Shown: positions 1 through 10,331, counted from the first letter of the stretch. The stretch is 64,000 nucleotides of DNA from Magnetospirillum aberrantis SpK (GCF_011022235.1 NZ_JAAIYP010000026.1:83469-147468), one strand, 5' to 3'. Made by a program: numbers and translations. The notes: generated by a model from the sequence alone, not told the origin.

Positions 1-119
1 TCGCGCTCCAGACGGTCCAGGCGGTCATAGACGCCACGGTTGTCGTACTGGGCGTGCGCGGCTCCTGCACCAAGCGAAAGCGTCAGGGCAAGCGCGGGAA
101 CAAGGAAAATGCGGCGCAC
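1..119 (-). CDS. cpoB: CpoB/YbgF, Tol-Pal coordinator, N-terminal fragment
   Basis: Only the first 39 codons are inside the window; the gene runs off the left edge. A GTG start at 119 gives a signal peptide (basic MRR, then a hydrophobic stretch ending in AHA) followed by a mature start containing YDRLDRLER, the beginning of the short coiled coil typical of the periplasmic Tol-associated protein CpoB. In the family this protein links the Tol-Pal machine to septal peptidoglycan synthesis. Its place directly after pal supports the call. The C-terminal TPR part cannot be seen. Confidence 0.8.
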   Translation of the reverse strand, partial: MRRIFLVPALALTLSLGAGAAHAQYDNRGVYDRLDRLER

Positions 120-193
120 GGGAACCTCTCGTTCGCTGGGGCGTCGGGTAAGGCCGGATTATCCAGCCTTGCGCTTAAAAAGGGCAGAAATAA

Positions 194-242
194 GACGCCC
201 GCCCGTTCCGACGGCCCAAGGACCATCGGAAGGGCGGGCGTC
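194..242 (-). terminator. Rho-independent-like hairpin between pal and cpoB
   Basis: The 11-bp perfect arms at 194-204 and 232-242, extended by a 6-bp inner stem (206-211 with 226-231), form a very stable hairpin. On the minus strand it is followed by a weak T-rich stretch. It sits after pal and before cpoB, so it probably attenuates rather than fully blocks read-through. Confidence 0.6.
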
Positions 243-270
243 TCGTCACGTCCGTGAACGCTTCAGCAGA

Positions 271-756
271 TTACTTGCTGAGGACGGTCACGCCACGGCG
301 GTTCTGCGACCAGGCAGCCTCGTTCGAACCGAGGGCGACCGGACGCTCCTTGCCGTAGGAGATGGTCTTGACGCGAGCGGCCGGCAGGCCACCAGCGACC
401 AAGTATTCCTTGACCGAGTTAGCACGACGCTCGCCCAGGGCGAGGTTGTACTCGCGGGTGCCGCGCTCGTCGGCATGGCCCTCGATGGTCAGGCTGTAGG
501 TCGGGTACTTCTTCAGCCAAGCGACCTGCTTGTCCAGGGTGGACTTGGCGTCAGCACGCAAAGCATACTTGTCGAAGTCGAAGAAGACGCGATCGCCAAC
601 ATTGGCGATGAAGTCCTGCTCCGAACCCGGAACGATGCCCTGCTTGACGACCGGCGGGGTCGCGGTGGACGAGGTAGCAGCCTTTTCCTCAGGGGCCGAC
701 TCACAGGCGGCCAACAGGGCGGCGGCAGCGAAAATGCTCAGAAAACGCAGCTTCAT
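271..756 (-). CDS. pal: Peptidoglycan-associated lipoprotein Pal
   Basis: Outer-membrane lipoprotein that binds diaminopimelate in peptidoglycan and partners TolB. The start at 756 (161 aa) is chosen because it follows a GGGGAG ribosome site and opens a lipoprotein signal peptide ending in the lipobox LAAC (Cys 18). A longer in-frame ORF upstream reads through the leader and is not credible. The C-terminal OmpA-like domain carries the hallmark GHADERGTREYN peptidoglycan-binding motif and NRRGV near the end. It follows tolB by 169 bp and is followed by a strong hairpin. Confidence 0.97.
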   Translation of the reverse strand: MKLRFLSIFAAAALLAACESAPEEKAATSSTATPPVVKQGIVPGSEQDFIANVGDRVFFDFDKYALRADAKSTLDKQVAWLKKYPTYSLTIEGHADERGTREYNLALGERRANSVKEYLVAGGLPAARVKTISYGKERPVALGSNEAAWSQNRRGVTVLSK

Positions 757-925
757 ATTTGAGGACTCCCCCTCAATGGAACGCCGTAGGGAATGCAGAT
801 TGGACCTTTGGAGACGCCGCGCCGCCCCACGAAGAGGCGGCACGCCCTTCCTTTGGTGATGTCTTTTGAATTTCCCATCACCATCGGAAAAAATCTCAAT
901 CGGGGCGGACTATACTGCCATGGTC

Positions 926-2266
926 TTAGGGAATCAAGGGGGACCAAGCAGGATCCGAACCGTCCAAAGGTGTAAGAACCTGTCGTTCGTTAACACCCGT
1001 CAAGTCGATGGTATAAAGCTTGGAGCCACCACCGGTCCCACGCTCGCTGGAGGGGGTCTCCTTCCAGAAGGCCAGCACACGGCCGTTGGGCGCCCAGGTC
1101 GGGCCTTCCACCAGCCAGCCCTGAGCCAACAAGCGTTCGTCGGACCCGTCGGGACGCATGACGCCGATATAGAACTCGCCGCCCTTTTGCTTGGTGAAGG
1201 CGATCAAGTCCCCACGCGGCGACCACACCGGGGTGGTGTAACGGCCATCGCCGAAGCTGATGCGCTGCACACCACCGCCATCGGAATCCATGGTGTAAAG
1301 CTGCGGCGCCCCGCCACGGTCGGAATTGAACACGATGTGACCACCATCAGGGGCCATGGAGGGCGAGGTGTCGATGGCCGGATGGTTGGTCAACCGCCGC
1401 TTCTGGCGGGTGAGCAGGTTCATCTCGTAGATTTCGGTATTGCCGTTCTGCGCCAGGCTCATGATGACCTTGTTGCCATCGGGCGAGAACCGGGGGGCAA
1501 AGGTCATGCCGGGGAAGTCGCCCAGCAATTCCCGCCGGCCGGTGTCCACCTGATAGATGTAAACGCGCGGCGTGCCCTTGTAATAGGACATGTAGGTCAG
1601 CTCGCGCGCGGTCGGCGAGAAACGCGGCGTCAGCACCAGATCGGCGCCCGACGACAAGAAGCGGTGGTTCTCGCCATCCTGGTCCATGATGGCCAGACGC
1701 TTGCGGCGGTCGTTCTTGGGACCGGTTTCCGAGATGTAGACGATCTGGGTGTCGAAATAGCCGTCTTCACCGGTCACCCGCTTGTAGATGGCGTCGGCGA
1801 TCAGATGGGCGATGCGCCGCCAGCCCTGGGGCGTGGCGGTGAACAACTGGCCGGCCATCTGCTGTTCGTTGAACACGTCCCACAGCCGGAACTCGACCCG
1901 CATGCGGCCATCGACGCCGATTTCGGCCTTGCCGCTGACCAGCGCCTCGGCGTTGATCTGCTTCCAGTCGGGGAAACGCGGCCCGGTCTGGAGCGCCGCC
2001 GCGGTCTGGATGAAGGCACGCTGGTCGATTGGCTTGAACAGCCCCGAGCGTTCCAGATCGGCCGCCACCACCTTGGCGATGTCCTGGCCCACCTGGCTTT
2101 CCTGGGGCGAAGCGCCGAACAATTCGGGGATGGCGATGGGCAAGGGCTTCATGTAACCCTTGGTGATGTCGATGCGGACACCTTGGGCGGAAGCCGGCGC
2201 CACGGCCAGCATTCCGGCGAAGGCGACGGCCAGGGCGGCGGCCGCAAGGCGAAGGCGCGTGAGCAT
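926..2266 (-). CDS. tolB: Tol-Pal translocation protein TolB
   Basis: Periplasmic beta-propeller protein that shuttles between Pal and TolA/OmpA. The product is about 446 aa with a Sec signal peptide ending near ASA-Q, an N-terminal TolB_N domain (about residues 25-165) and repeated PD40 propeller blades such as [17 protein letters not shown] and FSPDGNKV. Two starts are possible, 2272 and 2266; 2266 is preferred because AAGGA is 8 nt upstream of it and only 2 nt from the first ATG. It follows tolA after 55 bp. Confidence 0.96.
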   Translation of the reverse strand: MLTRLRLAAAALAVAFAGMLAVAPASAQGVRIDITKGYMKPLPIAIPELFGASPQESQVGQDIAKVVAADLERSGLFKPIDQRAFIQTAAALQTGPRFPDWKQINAEALVSGKAEIGVDGRMRVEFRLWDVFNEQQMAGQLFTATPQGWRRIAHLIADAIYKRVTGEDGYFDTQIVYISETGPKNDRRKRLAIMDQDGENHRFLSSGADLVLTPRFSPTARELTYMSYYKGTPRVYIYQVDTGRRELLGDFPGMTFAPRFSPDGNKVIMSLAQNGNTEIYEMNLLTRQKRRLTNHPAIDTSPSMAPDGGHIVFNSDRGGAPQLYTMDSDGGGVQRISFGDGRYTTPVWSPRGDLIAFTKQKGGEFYIGVMRPDGSDERLLAQGWLVEGPTWAPNGRVLAFWKETPSSERGTGGGSKLYTIDLTGVNERQVLTPLDGSDPAWSPLIP

Positions 2267-2321
2267 GGTCATCGTCCTTGGTCTTGGTGGGTTAAGGCGG
2301 TTTGATTGATCGTGATGGACA

Positions 2322-3257
2322 TCAGCGTCCCCCGATCATCTGTTTGGGATTGAACACCAGCACAAAATCACGGAACTGGCTGTACTTATCGCGTGGAATC
2401 GGCAACGGGCTGGCCAGACGGACGGCGCGGCGCGCCGAATCGGCGGCGGCCTGCCAGAACGAATCGGCCAGCATCGGCCGGTTGACCACCTGGGCGTCGG
2501 TCACCGTGCCGTCAGGCATCAGGGTGACGCGGATTTCCACGATCAGGTTCGCCGCGTCCTTGGCGCCCGCAGGAATATTCCAGAACTTGGACACATGCGC
2601 CCGGATCGCGTCCATCTCGGTCATCGAGATGGGCTCGTTGGGGTTGTGCTGGTCCGACCCACGCACGCTGGACGGCGTGGACTTGGTGCCCTGGTCGGTG
2701 GACGGCTTGTTCGGCTTGCCCTTTTCGGCGGCCTTCAACAGGTCGTCGAGCGGATTGGACGGCGTCGGCTTCTTCTTGTCGATGGACTTGAGAAGGGAAT
2801 CGAGGTCGTTTTGGGGCGGCTGCGGCCGGGGCTGCGGCTTCAACGATTCCAGAAGCTTCTGGGCGTCGGGCTTGGGTTCCGGCTTGGGCTCGGGTTTCGG
2901 TTCCGGCTTGGGCTCGGGCTTGGGCTCGGGTTTCGGCGGCGGCGGCGCGGGCGTCGGTTCCGGTTTCGGCTCGGGCGGCGGCGGTGGCGGCGGAGCCGGC
3001 TTGGGCTCGGGCTTCGGCGGTTCGGGCTTGGGTTCCTCGGCCTTGGGTGGCTCGGGCTTGGCCGGTTCGGGTTGCGGCGCCTCGGCCTGCTTGGGCGGCG
3101 GGTTGGTCTTGGCGCCGATCGGCACCAGATCGACGACGATAGGCGCTTCCATCTCGGCCGGCTCGTCCCAAAAAATGGGCAGCCCGAAGATCGCCACCAA
3201 CGCGGCGAACAGGTGCAGCACACCGGAGAAGACGAAGCTTTCGCGCCTCATTTCCAT
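2322..3257 (-). CDS. tolA: TolA, energy-transducing periplasm-spanning protein
   Basis: Inner-membrane protein that couples TolQR proton flow to TolB/Pal. It has one N-terminal membrane helix (about residues 10-28), a long linker and a C-terminal TolA/TonB-type domain (about residues 215-305, beginning near [17 protein letters not shown]). The middle, about residues 50-130, is a low-complexity PEPKP/PPPPP tract, unlike the lysine/alanine helix of enteric TolA and closer to TonB. It starts 9 bp after tolR. The proline tract gives long false ORFs on the opposite strand. Confidence 0.93.
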   Translation of the reverse strand: MEMRRESFVFSGVLHLFAALVAIFGLPIFWDEPAEMEAPIVVDLVPIGAKTNPPPKQAEAPQPEPAKPEPPKAEEPKPEPPKPEPKPAPPPPPPPEPKPEPTPAPPPPKPEPKPEPKPEPKPEPKPEPKPDAQKLLESLKPQPRPQPPQNDLDSLLKSIDKKKPTPSNPLDDLLKAAEKGKPNKPSTDQGTKSTPSSVRGSDQHNPNEPISMTEMDAIRAHVSKFWNIPAGAKDAANLIVEIRVTLMPDGTVTDAQVVNRPMLADSFWQAAADSARRAVRLASPLPIPRDKYSQFRDFVLVFNPKQMIGGR

Positions 3258-3266
3258 GGGATCGCC

Positions 3267-3733
<467 letters not shown>

Positions 3734-3734
<1 letters not shown>

Positions 3735-4462
3735 CAGACCTTCTCCTCCAGCTGACGCGACAAGATCGCGCCGAACTCACCCGAGAAATTCTCGAGACGC
3801 TTGGCATAGCGGTCGAGGTCGGTGGAAATCTTGTTGTAGGCGATCACCGCCGGAATGGCGGCCACCAGACCCAGCGCGGTGGCGAACAGCGCTTCCGAGA
3901 TGCCCGGCGCCACCACGGCAAGCGAGGTGTTCTTGGTGGCGGCGATGGACTGGAACGAGTTCATGATGCCCCACACCGTGCCGAACAGGCCGATGAACGG
4001 CGCGGTCGAACCGGTGGAGGCCAGCACGCCCAGATGGCGCTCCAGGATGTCCATCTCGCGGCCCAAGGTAACGTGCATGACGCGGTCGATGCGCTGCGGC
4101 AAGCTGACGCGGGCCGCTTCCTTGTCGGCCAGTCCCTTGGCGGCGGAACGGCGCCATTCGCGCATGGCGGCGACGAAGATGGCGCTCATGGGATCAAGCG
4201 GGCGCGAACCGATGCGGTCGTAAAGTTCTTCCAGCGAGCCGCCGGACCAGAAGTTTTCCTCGAACTGTTCGGCACGCTGCCACAGCGCACGCAGGCGCAG
4301 GACCTTGTCGAAGATGATGGCCCAGCACCAGAACGATGCCAGCAACAGCGCGATCATCACCATCTTGACGATGATGTCGGCTCGCATGAACAGCGCCCAC
4401 ATGGACAAATCGTGTTCGGCGGCTACCGAGCCAGCCAGCTGAACCGTCTGAACAGGATCCAT
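3734..4462 (-). CDS. tolQ: TolQ, MotA/ExbB-family proton channel
   Basis: A 242-aa inner-membrane protein with the expected three helices: one near residues 25-50 and a C-terminal pair in the MotA/TolQ/ExbB domain (about residues 135-215) containing GLFGTVWGIMNSF and GISEALFATALGLVAAIPAVIAY. The family forms the pentameric proton channel around TolR. It starts 4 bp after ybgC and overlaps tolR by one base, giving the canonical ybgC-tolQRAB-pal order. Confidence 0.96.
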
Positions 4463-4466
4463 GACA

Positions 4467-4886
4467 CTATCGCCTTTCTTCGTTCACATATGCCTGCAAC
4501 GAGGCTTTCAATTCCGCCGGAATGCGTGCCGGCCTGCCGTCCAACCTGATGAAGGCCAGCTTCACGTCGAGACGCACCAAATTCGCGCCGTCGTCAAGTC
4601 TGCGAATGGTCTGGATGATGTCCAGCGACGCCCCGCCCAAGGCGGTGGCGACGCTTTCCACTTCCAGATGATCGTCCAGCCGCGCCGACTTGAAAAAGTC
4701 CACGCCAGCACGGCGCACCGCGAAGGCGAAACCCTGGGCGGCCAGATCAGACTGCTTCACGCCCAGGTCGCGCACCATCTCGGTCCGCGCCCGCTCGGCG
4801 AAGTTCAGGTAGTTGGAATGGTAGACGATGCCGCCGGCGTCGGTGTCTTCCCAATAGACGCGGATGCGGTGAAGATGGGGCTTCAT
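4467..4886 (-). CDS. ybgC: YbgC, Tol-Pal-associated acyl-CoA thioesterase
   Basis: A 139-aa hotdog-fold thioesterase. The start at 4886 is chosen because the protein then begins [19 protein letters not shown], with the catalytic Asp of the 4HBT family in [13 protein letters not shown], and because the ATG overlaps the ruvB stop in an ATGA junction. The same frame open further upstream lies inside ruvB. In the family YbgC hydrolyses short- or long-chain acyl-CoA and its gene is nearly always first in the tol cluster, as here. Confidence 0.95.
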   Translation of the reverse strand: MKPHLHRIRVYWEDTDAGGIVYHSNYLNFAERARTEMVRDLGVKQSDLAAQGFAFAVRRAGVDFFKSARLDDHLEVESVATALGGASLDIIQTIRRLDDGANLVRLDVKLAFIRLDGRPARIPAELKASLQAYVNEERR

Positions 4887-5935
4887 TCGTCCCCCTCCTC
4901 GTGCGCCAACAGGTCCAGTTGCACCAGCACCTCGCGCGGCGGATTGAGGCCGATATGCTTGAACCCGGCCGCCGACAGCATGCGGCCGCGCGGCGTGCGC
5001 TGGATCAGCCCCTGTTGCAGCAGATAGGGCTCGATCACTTCTTCCAGTGTGTCGCGGCTTTCCGAAAGCGCGGCGGCCAGGGTATCCACACCCACCGGCC
5101 CGCCGCCGTAATTGTCGGCGATGCACGACAGGTAGCGGCGGTCCATGGCGTCGAGACCGATCTGGTCGACCTCGAGCCGGGTCAGCGCCGCGTCGGCGAC
5201 GGCGCGGTCCACCGGGCTTTTGCCCGCCACCGCGGCGAAATCGCGCACCCGGCGCAACAGCCGACCGGCGACACGCGGCGTGCCGCGCGCCCGGCGCGCC
5301 ACCTCGGCGGCACCGTCGGCGGTAATGGCGAAGCCCAGAACGCGGGCGCCGCGCACCACGATCGATTGCAACTCGTCGGGGGTATAGAACTGCATGCGGC
5401 AGGGAATGCCGAAACGTTCGCGTAAGGGGGTGGTCAACAGCCCCGAGCGCGTGGTCGCCCCCACCAAGGTAAAGGGCGGCAGATCGATGCGGACGGAACG
5501 GGCGGCCGGGCCCTCGCCGATGATCAGATCCAACTGAAAATCCTCCATCGCAGGATAGAGAACTTCCTCTATGGCAGGATTAAGGCGGTGGATTTCGTCG
5601 ATAAACAGGACGTCGCGCGGTTCCAGATTGGTCAACAGCGCCGCCAGATCGCCGGCCTTGGCGATCACCGGACCCGAGGTGGCGCGGAAGCCCACCCCCA
5701 GTTCCTTGGCGACGATCTGGGCCAAGGTGGTCTTGCCCAGACCCGGCGGGCCATAGAACAAGGTGTGATCCAGCGCCTCGCCACGCGCACGGGCGGCGGT
5801 GATGAAGATCTTCAGATTTTCACGCACCTGTTGCTGGCCGGTGAAATCGTCCAGGCATTGCGGCCGCAGATGTGTCTCGACGTCCGCCGCGCTGCGTTCG
5901 CCCGACACCATGCGATCGTTCGGCGCCTGGATCAT
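4883..5935 (-). CDS. ruvB: Holliday junction helicase motor RuvB
   Basis: A 350-aa AAA+ ATPase that drives branch migration with RuvA. Walker A is GPPGLGKTT (about residues 62-70), Walker B is [10 protein letters not shown], sensor 1 is GATTR and the arginine finger region is RERFGI. A C-terminal winged helix is seen around [17 protein letters not shown]. Length matches the family. It overlaps ruvA by 4 bases at its start and ybgC by 4 bases at its end. Confidence 0.98.
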   Translation of the reverse strand: MIQAPNDRMVSGERSAADVETHLRPQCLDDFTGQQQVRENLKIFITAARARGEALDHTLFYGPPGLGKTTLAQIVAKELGVGFRATSGPVIAKAGDLAALLTNLEPRDVLFIDEIHRLNPAIEEVLYPAMEDFQLDLIIGEGPAARSVRIDLPPFTLVGATTRSGLLTTPLRERFGIPCRMQFYTPDELQSIVVRGARVLGFAITADGAAEVARRARGTPRVAGRLLRRVRDFAAVAGKSPVDRAVADAALTRLEVDQIGLDAMDRRYLSCIADNYGGGPVGVDTLAAALSESRDTLEEVIEPYLLQQGLIQRTPRGRMLSAAGFKHIGLNPPREVLVQLDLLAHEEGDE

Positions 5936-6570
5936 CGCGCCAGATCCTTGCCCAACTGTCGGAGTGCCAGACGGATCAAGGTGGAGCTGTCGGCATCGTC
6001 ATTGTCGCGCGCCACCTTTCCCACCGCCTCGAACGCCTCGAGCCGGCGGTAGCCCAGGTTGACCAGGGCCGAGATGGCGTCTTCCATCACTCCCCCCGCC
6101 TCGGCGAGTATGGGCGCGGCACCGGCCACGGCGGCAGCCGCGGCCTGGGGCGCGAAGCCGCCCAGGGCGATCTTGCCGGCCTTGTCCTTCAACTCGGTCA
6201 GGATACGCACCGCCAGCTTGGGTCCGACACCGTTGGCCCGCGTCAGCGTGGTCTTGTCCTGCGCCGCGATGGTCTGAAGCAATTGCTCGGGCGTCACCGC
6301 CGACAAGATGGCAAGCCCGACCTTGGCGCCGACCCCTTGGACCGTGGTCAGCAGGTTGAACCATTCACGCTCGGCCACCTCCAGGAAACCGTAAAGGTGG
6401 ATGTGGTCCTCGCGCACATGGGTTTCCACATGCAACGCCGCCGCCTGCCCCACCGCCAGCTTGCCCAGCGTCTTGGCCGAACAGAACACCAGATAGCCGA
6501 CACCCCCCACGTCGATCACCGCGAAATCGTCGCCGACGCTGTCCACCAGCCCCTTGAGCTTGGCGATCAC
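5932..6570 (-). CDS. ruvA: Holliday junction DNA-binding subunit RuvA
   Basis: About 212 aa. The GTG start at 6570 is chosen because the protein then begins [13 protein letters not shown], the conserved RuvA start, and because the GTG overlaps the ruvC stop (GTGA). The OB-fold N-terminus is followed by two helix-hairpin-helix motifs (around [13 protein letters not shown] and [13 protein letters not shown]) and a C-terminal helical domain that contacts RuvB. A 320-codon reading of the same frame extends into ruvC and is rejected. Confidence 0.97.
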   Translation of the reverse strand: MIAKLKGLVDSVGDDFAVIDVGGVGYLVFCSAKTLGKLAVGQAAALHVETHVREDHIHLYGFLEVAEREWFNLLTTVQGVGAKVGLAILSAVTPEQLLQTIAAQDKTTLTRANGVGPKLAVRILTELKDKAGKIALGGFAPQAAAAAVAGAAPILAEAGGVMEDAISALVNLGYRRLEAFEAVGKVARDNDDADSSTLIRLALRQLGKDLAR

Positions 6571-7067
6571 GACACCACCGCCCGCGCCAGACGGCGCGCC
6601 GTGTTCAGATGATGGGCATGGCAGATGGCCACCGCCAGGGCGTCGGCGGCATCGGGGCTTTTCACCAGACACCCCGGCAACAAGGTGCGCACCATCATGC
6701 CCACCTGTTCCTTGGCGGCCCGGCCGGTGCCCACCACCGCCTGCTTGACCGAAGCCGGGGCGTATTCGCCGACCGTCAGCCCCGACAAGGCCGGCGCCAA
6801 CAGCACCGCCCCGCGCGCCTGCCCCAGCTTGAGCGTGCTTTCCGGGTTCTTGTTGACGAAGGTTTCTTCCACCGCCGCCTCCTCGGGCGTCCATTGGGCA
6901 ATCACGTCCAGAACACCGCGATGAAGCTGCGTCAGCCGTTCGGCCAGGGTCAACCGGTCGTCGGACTTGATGACGCCGTCGGCCACGTGGCGCAACCGGC
7001 TGCCTTCGGCATCGACGATGCCCCAGCCGGTGACACGCAGACCAGGATCAAGCCCGAGTACTCTCAT
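6567..7067 (-). CDS. ruvC: Crossover junction endodeoxyribonuclease RuvC
   Basis: A 166-aa RNase H-fold resolvase that cuts Holliday junctions. The acidic active site is visible as LGLDPGL (Asp 7), VEETFVN (Glu near 67) and SPDAADALA (two aspartates near 138-141). It is the first gene of the ruvCAB block and overlaps ruvA by 4 bases. A palindromic repeat separates it from yebC upstream. Confidence 0.98.
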   Translation of the reverse strand: MRVLGLDPGLRVTGWGIVDAEGSRLRHVADGVIKSDDRLTLAERLTQLHRGVLDVIAQWTPEEAAVEETFVNKNPESTLKLGQARGAVLLAPALSGLTVGEYAPASVKQAVVGTGRAAKEQVGMMVRTLLPGCLVKSPDAADALAVAICHAHHLNTARRLARAVVS

Positions 7068-7087
7068 ATCTTCTCTGGCCTTTCATT

Positions 7088-7169
7088 CGTCATTCCCGCG
7101 AAAGCGGGAATCCATGGCCGCCGTATATACCCGCGCCAAACATGGACCCCCGCTTTCGCGGGGGTGACG
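7088..7169. repeat. Palindromic intergenic repeat (REP-like)
   Basis: The sequence has two hairpins, each with a CCCGCGAAAGCGGG core, at 7092-7112 and 7148-7164. The outer parts are inverted copies of each other, so the whole unit reads CGTCATTCCCGCG...CGCGGGGGTGACG. This core is a widely dispersed intergenic repeat in proteobacteria. It lies between yebC and ruvC and could act as an RNA stability or attenuation element in the shared transcript. Confidence 0.75.
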
Positions 7170-7186
7170 CATGATCGATCGTCCCG

Positions 7187-7936
7187 TCAGCCCAACCGTT
7201 CCATCAGGTCGTCGGGGATTTCGAAATTGGCATAGACGCGCTGGACATCGTCGTTGTCTTCCAGGATGTCCAGCAGCTTGAGCAGCGTCTTGGCCGCGTT
7301 TTCGTCTGTCACCGGCACGGTGGTCTGCGGGCGCCAGTCGAGGCGGGCATGCTCGGGCGTGCCGAAGGCGGCTTCCAGCGCGTCACGCACGGTAGCGAGA
7401 TCGTCGGGAGCGCAGGTGATCTCGTGGCCGTCCTCGTCGGATTCCACGTTGTCGGCACCGGCCTCCAGCGCAGCCTCGAACATCGCCTCGGCCGAGGCCG
7501 CCACCGCCGGATAGCGAATGGCCCCGACGCGGTCGAACATGAACGACACCGAGTTGGACTCGCCCAGCGCGCCGCCGTTCTTGGAAAAGGCGGTGCGCAC
7601 TTCCGGCGCGGTACGGTTGCGGTTGTCGGTCAGCGCCTCGACGATGATGGCCACCGAACCGGGGCCATAGCCTTCGTAGCGCACTTCCTCGTAATTGGCA
7701 CCGTCTTCGCCACCGGCACCGCGTTTGATGGCGCGCTCCATGGTGTCTTTCGGCATGTTGGCGGCGCGTGCGGCCTGGATGGCGGCGCGCAGACGTGGAT
7801 TCATCGCCGGGTCGGGCTGGCCCGACTTGGCCGACACCGTCAATTCGCGGATCAGCTTGGTGAAGACCTTGGCGCGCTTGGCATCCTGCGCGCCCTTGCG
7901 GTGCATGATATTCTTGAATTGCGAATGGCCGGCCAT
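7187..7936 (-). CDS. yebC: YebC/PmpR family protein (TACO1 type)
   Basis: A 249-aa protein beginning [18 protein letters not shown], the family signature, with [14 protein letters not shown] and [19 protein letters not shown] further on. Family members have been described as transcriptional regulators and, more recently, as translation factors that relieve stalling at proline-rich stretches. That would fit a genome with proline-tract proteins such as TolA here, but this link is inference. Next to ruvC, as in many bacteria. Confidence 0.96.
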   Translation of the reverse strand: MAGHSQFKNIMHRKGAQDAKRAKVFTKLIRELTVSAKSGQPDPAMNPRLRAAIQAARAANMPKDTMERAIKRGAGGEDGANYEEVRYEGYGPGSVAIIVEALTDNRNRTAPEVRTAFSKNGGALGESNSVSFMFDRVGAIRYPAVAASAEAMFEAALEAGADNVESDEDGHEITCAPDDLATVRDALEAAFGTPEHARLDWRPQTTVPVTDENAAKTLLKLLDILEDNDDVQRVYANFEIPDDLMERLG

Positions 7937-8035
7937 AACTCGAACACTTCCCGATTCAGAAGAATGAAATGATTTGGCGCCGCCTATACCACATCTTGTA
8001 GTCCCAGGGCTACGCCGGATGCGGTTCCGACCGGT

Positions 8036-8857
8036 TCAATCGGGCCAGGTTTCCGCGAGACGCGGCCCCAGACGCAAGGCGCCAGCCTTGACCGCCAGTC
8101 CGGTACGGTCGTCGGTTTCCACGAAGACTCCGCACACCGTGCCCGGCCCGTCGGCCGGGGACAAGCGTTCGCCGGGAATCTTGCGCACGAATTTGTGGAT
8201 AGCGGCATCCTTTTTCATGCCGATAACCGAATCGTAGTCGCCGCACATGCCGGCGTCGGTCTGATAGGCGGTGCCTCCCGGTAAAATCTGGGTGTCGGCG
8301 GTGGGAATATGTGAATGCGACCCCACCACCAGACTGGCACGGCCATCGGCCACATGGCCCAGCGCCATCTTCTCGCTGGTGGCTTCGGCATGGACGTCGA
8401 TGATGATGGCGTCGGCGCCGCCCCCGGCCGCCCCCAGCCGCACGCGGTTCAGTTCGCGTTCGAGAGCGGCGAAAGGATCGTCGAGCGGGTCCATGAACAG
8501 CCGCCCCATCACCTGGACCACCATCACCTTGCGTCCGCGCGGCAAGGCATAGACCCCCACCCCCTTGCCCGGCGTGCCGACAGGATAGTTGGCCGGGCGC
8601 AGCAGGCGTGCATCACCGTCGATATAGGGCATGATCTCGCGCTGGTCCCAGGAATGGTTGCCCAGCGTCAGGACGTCGACGCCGGCGGCATAGAACTCCT
8701 CGCAGATCTTGGGGGTGATGCCGAAACCGTGGGCGGCGTTCTCGCCGTTGACCACCACGAAATCCAGGTTCAGCCGGGTGCGGATCTCCGGCAAACGCTC
8801 GACCACCGCGTCGCGACCGGCGCGTCCCACCACGTCGCCAAGATAAAGAAGTCTCAT
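8036..8857 (-). CDS. ymdB: YmdB-family metallophosphoesterase
   Basis: A 273-aa calcineurin-like phosphoesterase. Metal-binding motifs are visible as YLGDVVGRAGR, VNGENAAHG, LGNHSWDQ, IDVHAEATSEK and VGSHSHIPTAD. The family (TIGR00282) hydrolyses 2',3'-cyclic nucleotides in Bacillus. Its start overlaps the stop of the 5-formyl-THF cyclo-ligase gene by 4 bases, so the two are translationally coupled. Confidence 0.92.
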   Translation of the reverse strand: MRLLYLGDVVGRAGRDAVVERLPEIRTRLNLDFVVVNGENAAHGFGITPKICEEFYAAGVDVLTLGNHSWDQREIMPYIDGDARLLRPANYPVGTPGKGVGVYALPRGRKVMVVQVMGRLFMDPLDDPFAALERELNRVRLGAAGGGADAIIIDVHAEATSEKMALGHVADGRASLVVGSHSHIPTADTQILPGGTAYQTDAGMCGDYDSVIGMKKDAAIHKFVRKIPGERLSPADGPGTVCGVFVETDDRTGLAVKAGALRLGPRLAETWPD

Positions 8858-9444
8858 GCTGTCTCCGGCTTGATCAATCCCAACTCCGTCAAGATGCCGT
8901 CAAGGCGCTGGTCATGACCATCGCGCGGCACCTCGGCCATTTCCTGGGCGGCGAACGCCAATCCGACCGCCTTGATCTGGGCGTTCACCCGCAAGCGTTC
9001 CAGGGTGCGGTCATAATAACCGCCGCCATAGCCCAGACGAAAGCCCCGGCGGTCGAACCCCAACAGCGGCACCAGCACCACGGCCGGCACGACCTCGGGC
9101 GCGGTGGCGGGCGGATGGGCGGTACCGTGTGCTCCAGCCTCCAGCATCTCGCCCTCAGCCCAGCGACGGAACGACAACGGCGCCGCACGTCCCACCACCA
9201 CTGGCAGCGCCAAGATGCAGTCCATGGCCGTCAAGGCCGTCATCAGCGGTCGAGGATCGATTTCGTCGCCCATGGGCCAATAGCCGGCGACCACGGAACC
9301 CGCCCCAATCCCCAGGCATGGAGCCAGCGCCCCCAGCGTCCGGGCGCAATCCGCCCCGGCGACGGCGGCGACGGCCCGGCGCACGCCCGCGCGTTCGGCG
9401 CGGGCCTGTTTCTTGGCGTTGGCGGTGTCAGGAAGCTGATTCAT
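8854..9444 (-). CDS. ygfA: 5-formyltetrahydrofolate cyclo-ligase
   Basis: A 196-aa enzyme converting 5-formyl-THF and ATP to 5,10-methenyl-THF. The family core LVPLLGFDRRGFRLGYGGG followed by YYDRTL is present, as is the N-terminal KKQAR that binds ATP phosphate. It lies immediately downstream of the 6S RNA and zapA, the conserved zapA-ssrS-ygfA arrangement, and overlaps ymdB by 4 bases. Confidence 0.95.
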   Translation of the reverse strand: MNQLPDTANAKKQARAERAGVRRAVAAVAGADCARTLGALAPCLGIGAGSVVAGYWPMGDEIDPRPLMTALTAMDCILALPVVVGRAAPLSFRRWAEGEMLEAGAHGTAHPPATAPEVVPAVVLVPLLGFDRRGFRLGYGGGYYDRTLERLRVNAQIKAVGLAFAAQEMAEVPRDGHDQRLDGILTELGLIKPETA

Positions 9445-9453
9445 GGGTCATAA

Positions 9454-9622
9454 GCGGAGCGGCGCCACATCGGCCGTTGGCGTTGTAAGTCCTCCGTGGC
9501 CTGACTAGTCAGGTGGGCGCCATGTGCCGGAACCACGATCCCGGCAGGGACAGCTCCCAAGAGGTTCGATATCGCCCCAGGGACATTAGCTGCCTGACGC
9601 GCCGCGCAGCAGACCGCTCCTG
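9454..9622 (-). ncRNA. ssrS: 6S RNA
   Basis: The gap between zapA and ygfA is where 6S RNA sits in most proteobacteria. On the minus strand the ends pair (GGAGCGG near 9620 with CCGCTCC near 9456), and the 5' half contains TGTCCCTGGGGCGATAT, very like the CCCUGAGCCGAUAU element of E. coli 6S RNA; GGAGGACTTACAACGCC lies in the 3' half. The size of about 170 nt fits. 6S RNA mimics an open promoter and traps housekeeping RNA polymerase. Ends are approximate. Confidence 0.85.
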
Positions 9623-9630
9623 TTCAAAAG

Positions 9631-9963
9631 CTAGGCTCTTTCCAGCCGTTCCGCAATGCCTTCGATGCGGGCAGCCAAGGATTCGATGCCTTCGGCCAGG
9701 GTGGCGTCCCCTTCGGCGGCGGCGTCCACCGCGCCGGAAGCGTGTTTCAGTTGTTCACGGCTGTCCGTCAACTCGTCGGCCAACATCAGCCCGACCATGA
9801 CCAGCAGACGGGCGTCGGGCACGTTGCCCAATTGCTTGAGCAGAGCCTCGGCCCGCCGGTCGACCTCGCGGCCCAGTTCGGTGACGCGCGACACCTGGGA
9901 ATCGTCGCAGGCGATCTCGTAGACACGGCCGTTGATGTTCAGCGGAACCAGAGCCACGCTCAT
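9631..9963 (-). CDS. zapA: Cell division protein ZapA
   Basis: A 110-aa FtsZ-ring stabiliser. The N-terminal part LNINGRVYEIACDD is the typical ZapA globular start, and residues about 65-110 form a charged/alanine coiled coil (LTDSREQLKH onward). It overlaps the upstream coiled-coil gene by 4 bases and is followed by 6S RNA. Confidence 0.93.
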   Translation of the reverse strand: MSVALVPLNINGRVYEIACDDSQVSRVTELGREVDRRAEALLKQLGNVPDARLLVMVGLMLADELTDSREQLKHASGAVDAAAEGDATLAEGIESLAARIEGIAERLERA

Positions 9964-10196
9964 TCCTCCAGCAAGGTGCGCAAACGGTCGATGGCGCCGT
10001 CCAGACGCTGGGCGACCACCCGCGTGGTCTCTTCCAACATCGATTGGCGGTCGCGGGCGTCGCGCAATTCTCCGGCCAGCAACAGGTCGCCGGCACCGAC
10101 GCGGGTGCTGGCCGCTTCCAGACGGTCGATGGCGGCCCCCAGACGCCGTACCGCCTCGACGGTGCGGCCCAGGGTCGCCGTGGTTTGCTCCGACAC
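9960..10196 (-). CDS. Short coiled-coil protein upstream of zapA
   Basis: A 78-aa protein starting at the GTG at 10196, which has GGGGGA 6 nt upstream. A reading frame open back to 10259 would place the start codon inside the promoter -35 box, so it is rejected. The product is almost wholly helical and resembles the DUF4164-type proteins found beside zapA in alphaproteobacteria. A role as a division accessory partner of ZapA is inference from position and the 4-base overlap. Confidence 0.75.
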   Translation of the reverse strand: MSEQTTATLGRTVEAVRRLGAAIDRLEAASTRVGAGDLLLAGELRDARDRQSMLEETTRVVAQRLDGAIDRLRTLLEE

Positions 10197-10230
10197 GCGG
10201 ATTCCCCCGAACTTTTTCAATAGGGGAACG

Positions 10231-10259
10231 AGGTTAGGGCGCTTCCCTTGAAGTGTCAA
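10231..10259 (-). promoter_or_regulatory. Sigma-70-type promoter for the zapA/6S operon
   Basis: On the minus strand a perfect TTGACA (10259-10254) is followed after exactly 17 nt by TAACCT (10236-10231). The expected start point is about 10224, some 28 nt before the GTG at 10196. Confidence 0.75.
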
Positions 10260-10331
10260 CGCAAGCTCGCCTTGACACCCCCCTGACGGCGGCTAGGCTG
10301 GCGCCGGTCTTCTTGTTGGGAAGCACGGATC

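Noticed and set aside
10254..10259. TTG start codon for the gene before zapA
   Set aside because: The bases form the -35 box of a good promoter, and a GTG with a strong ribosome site lies 63 nt downstream.
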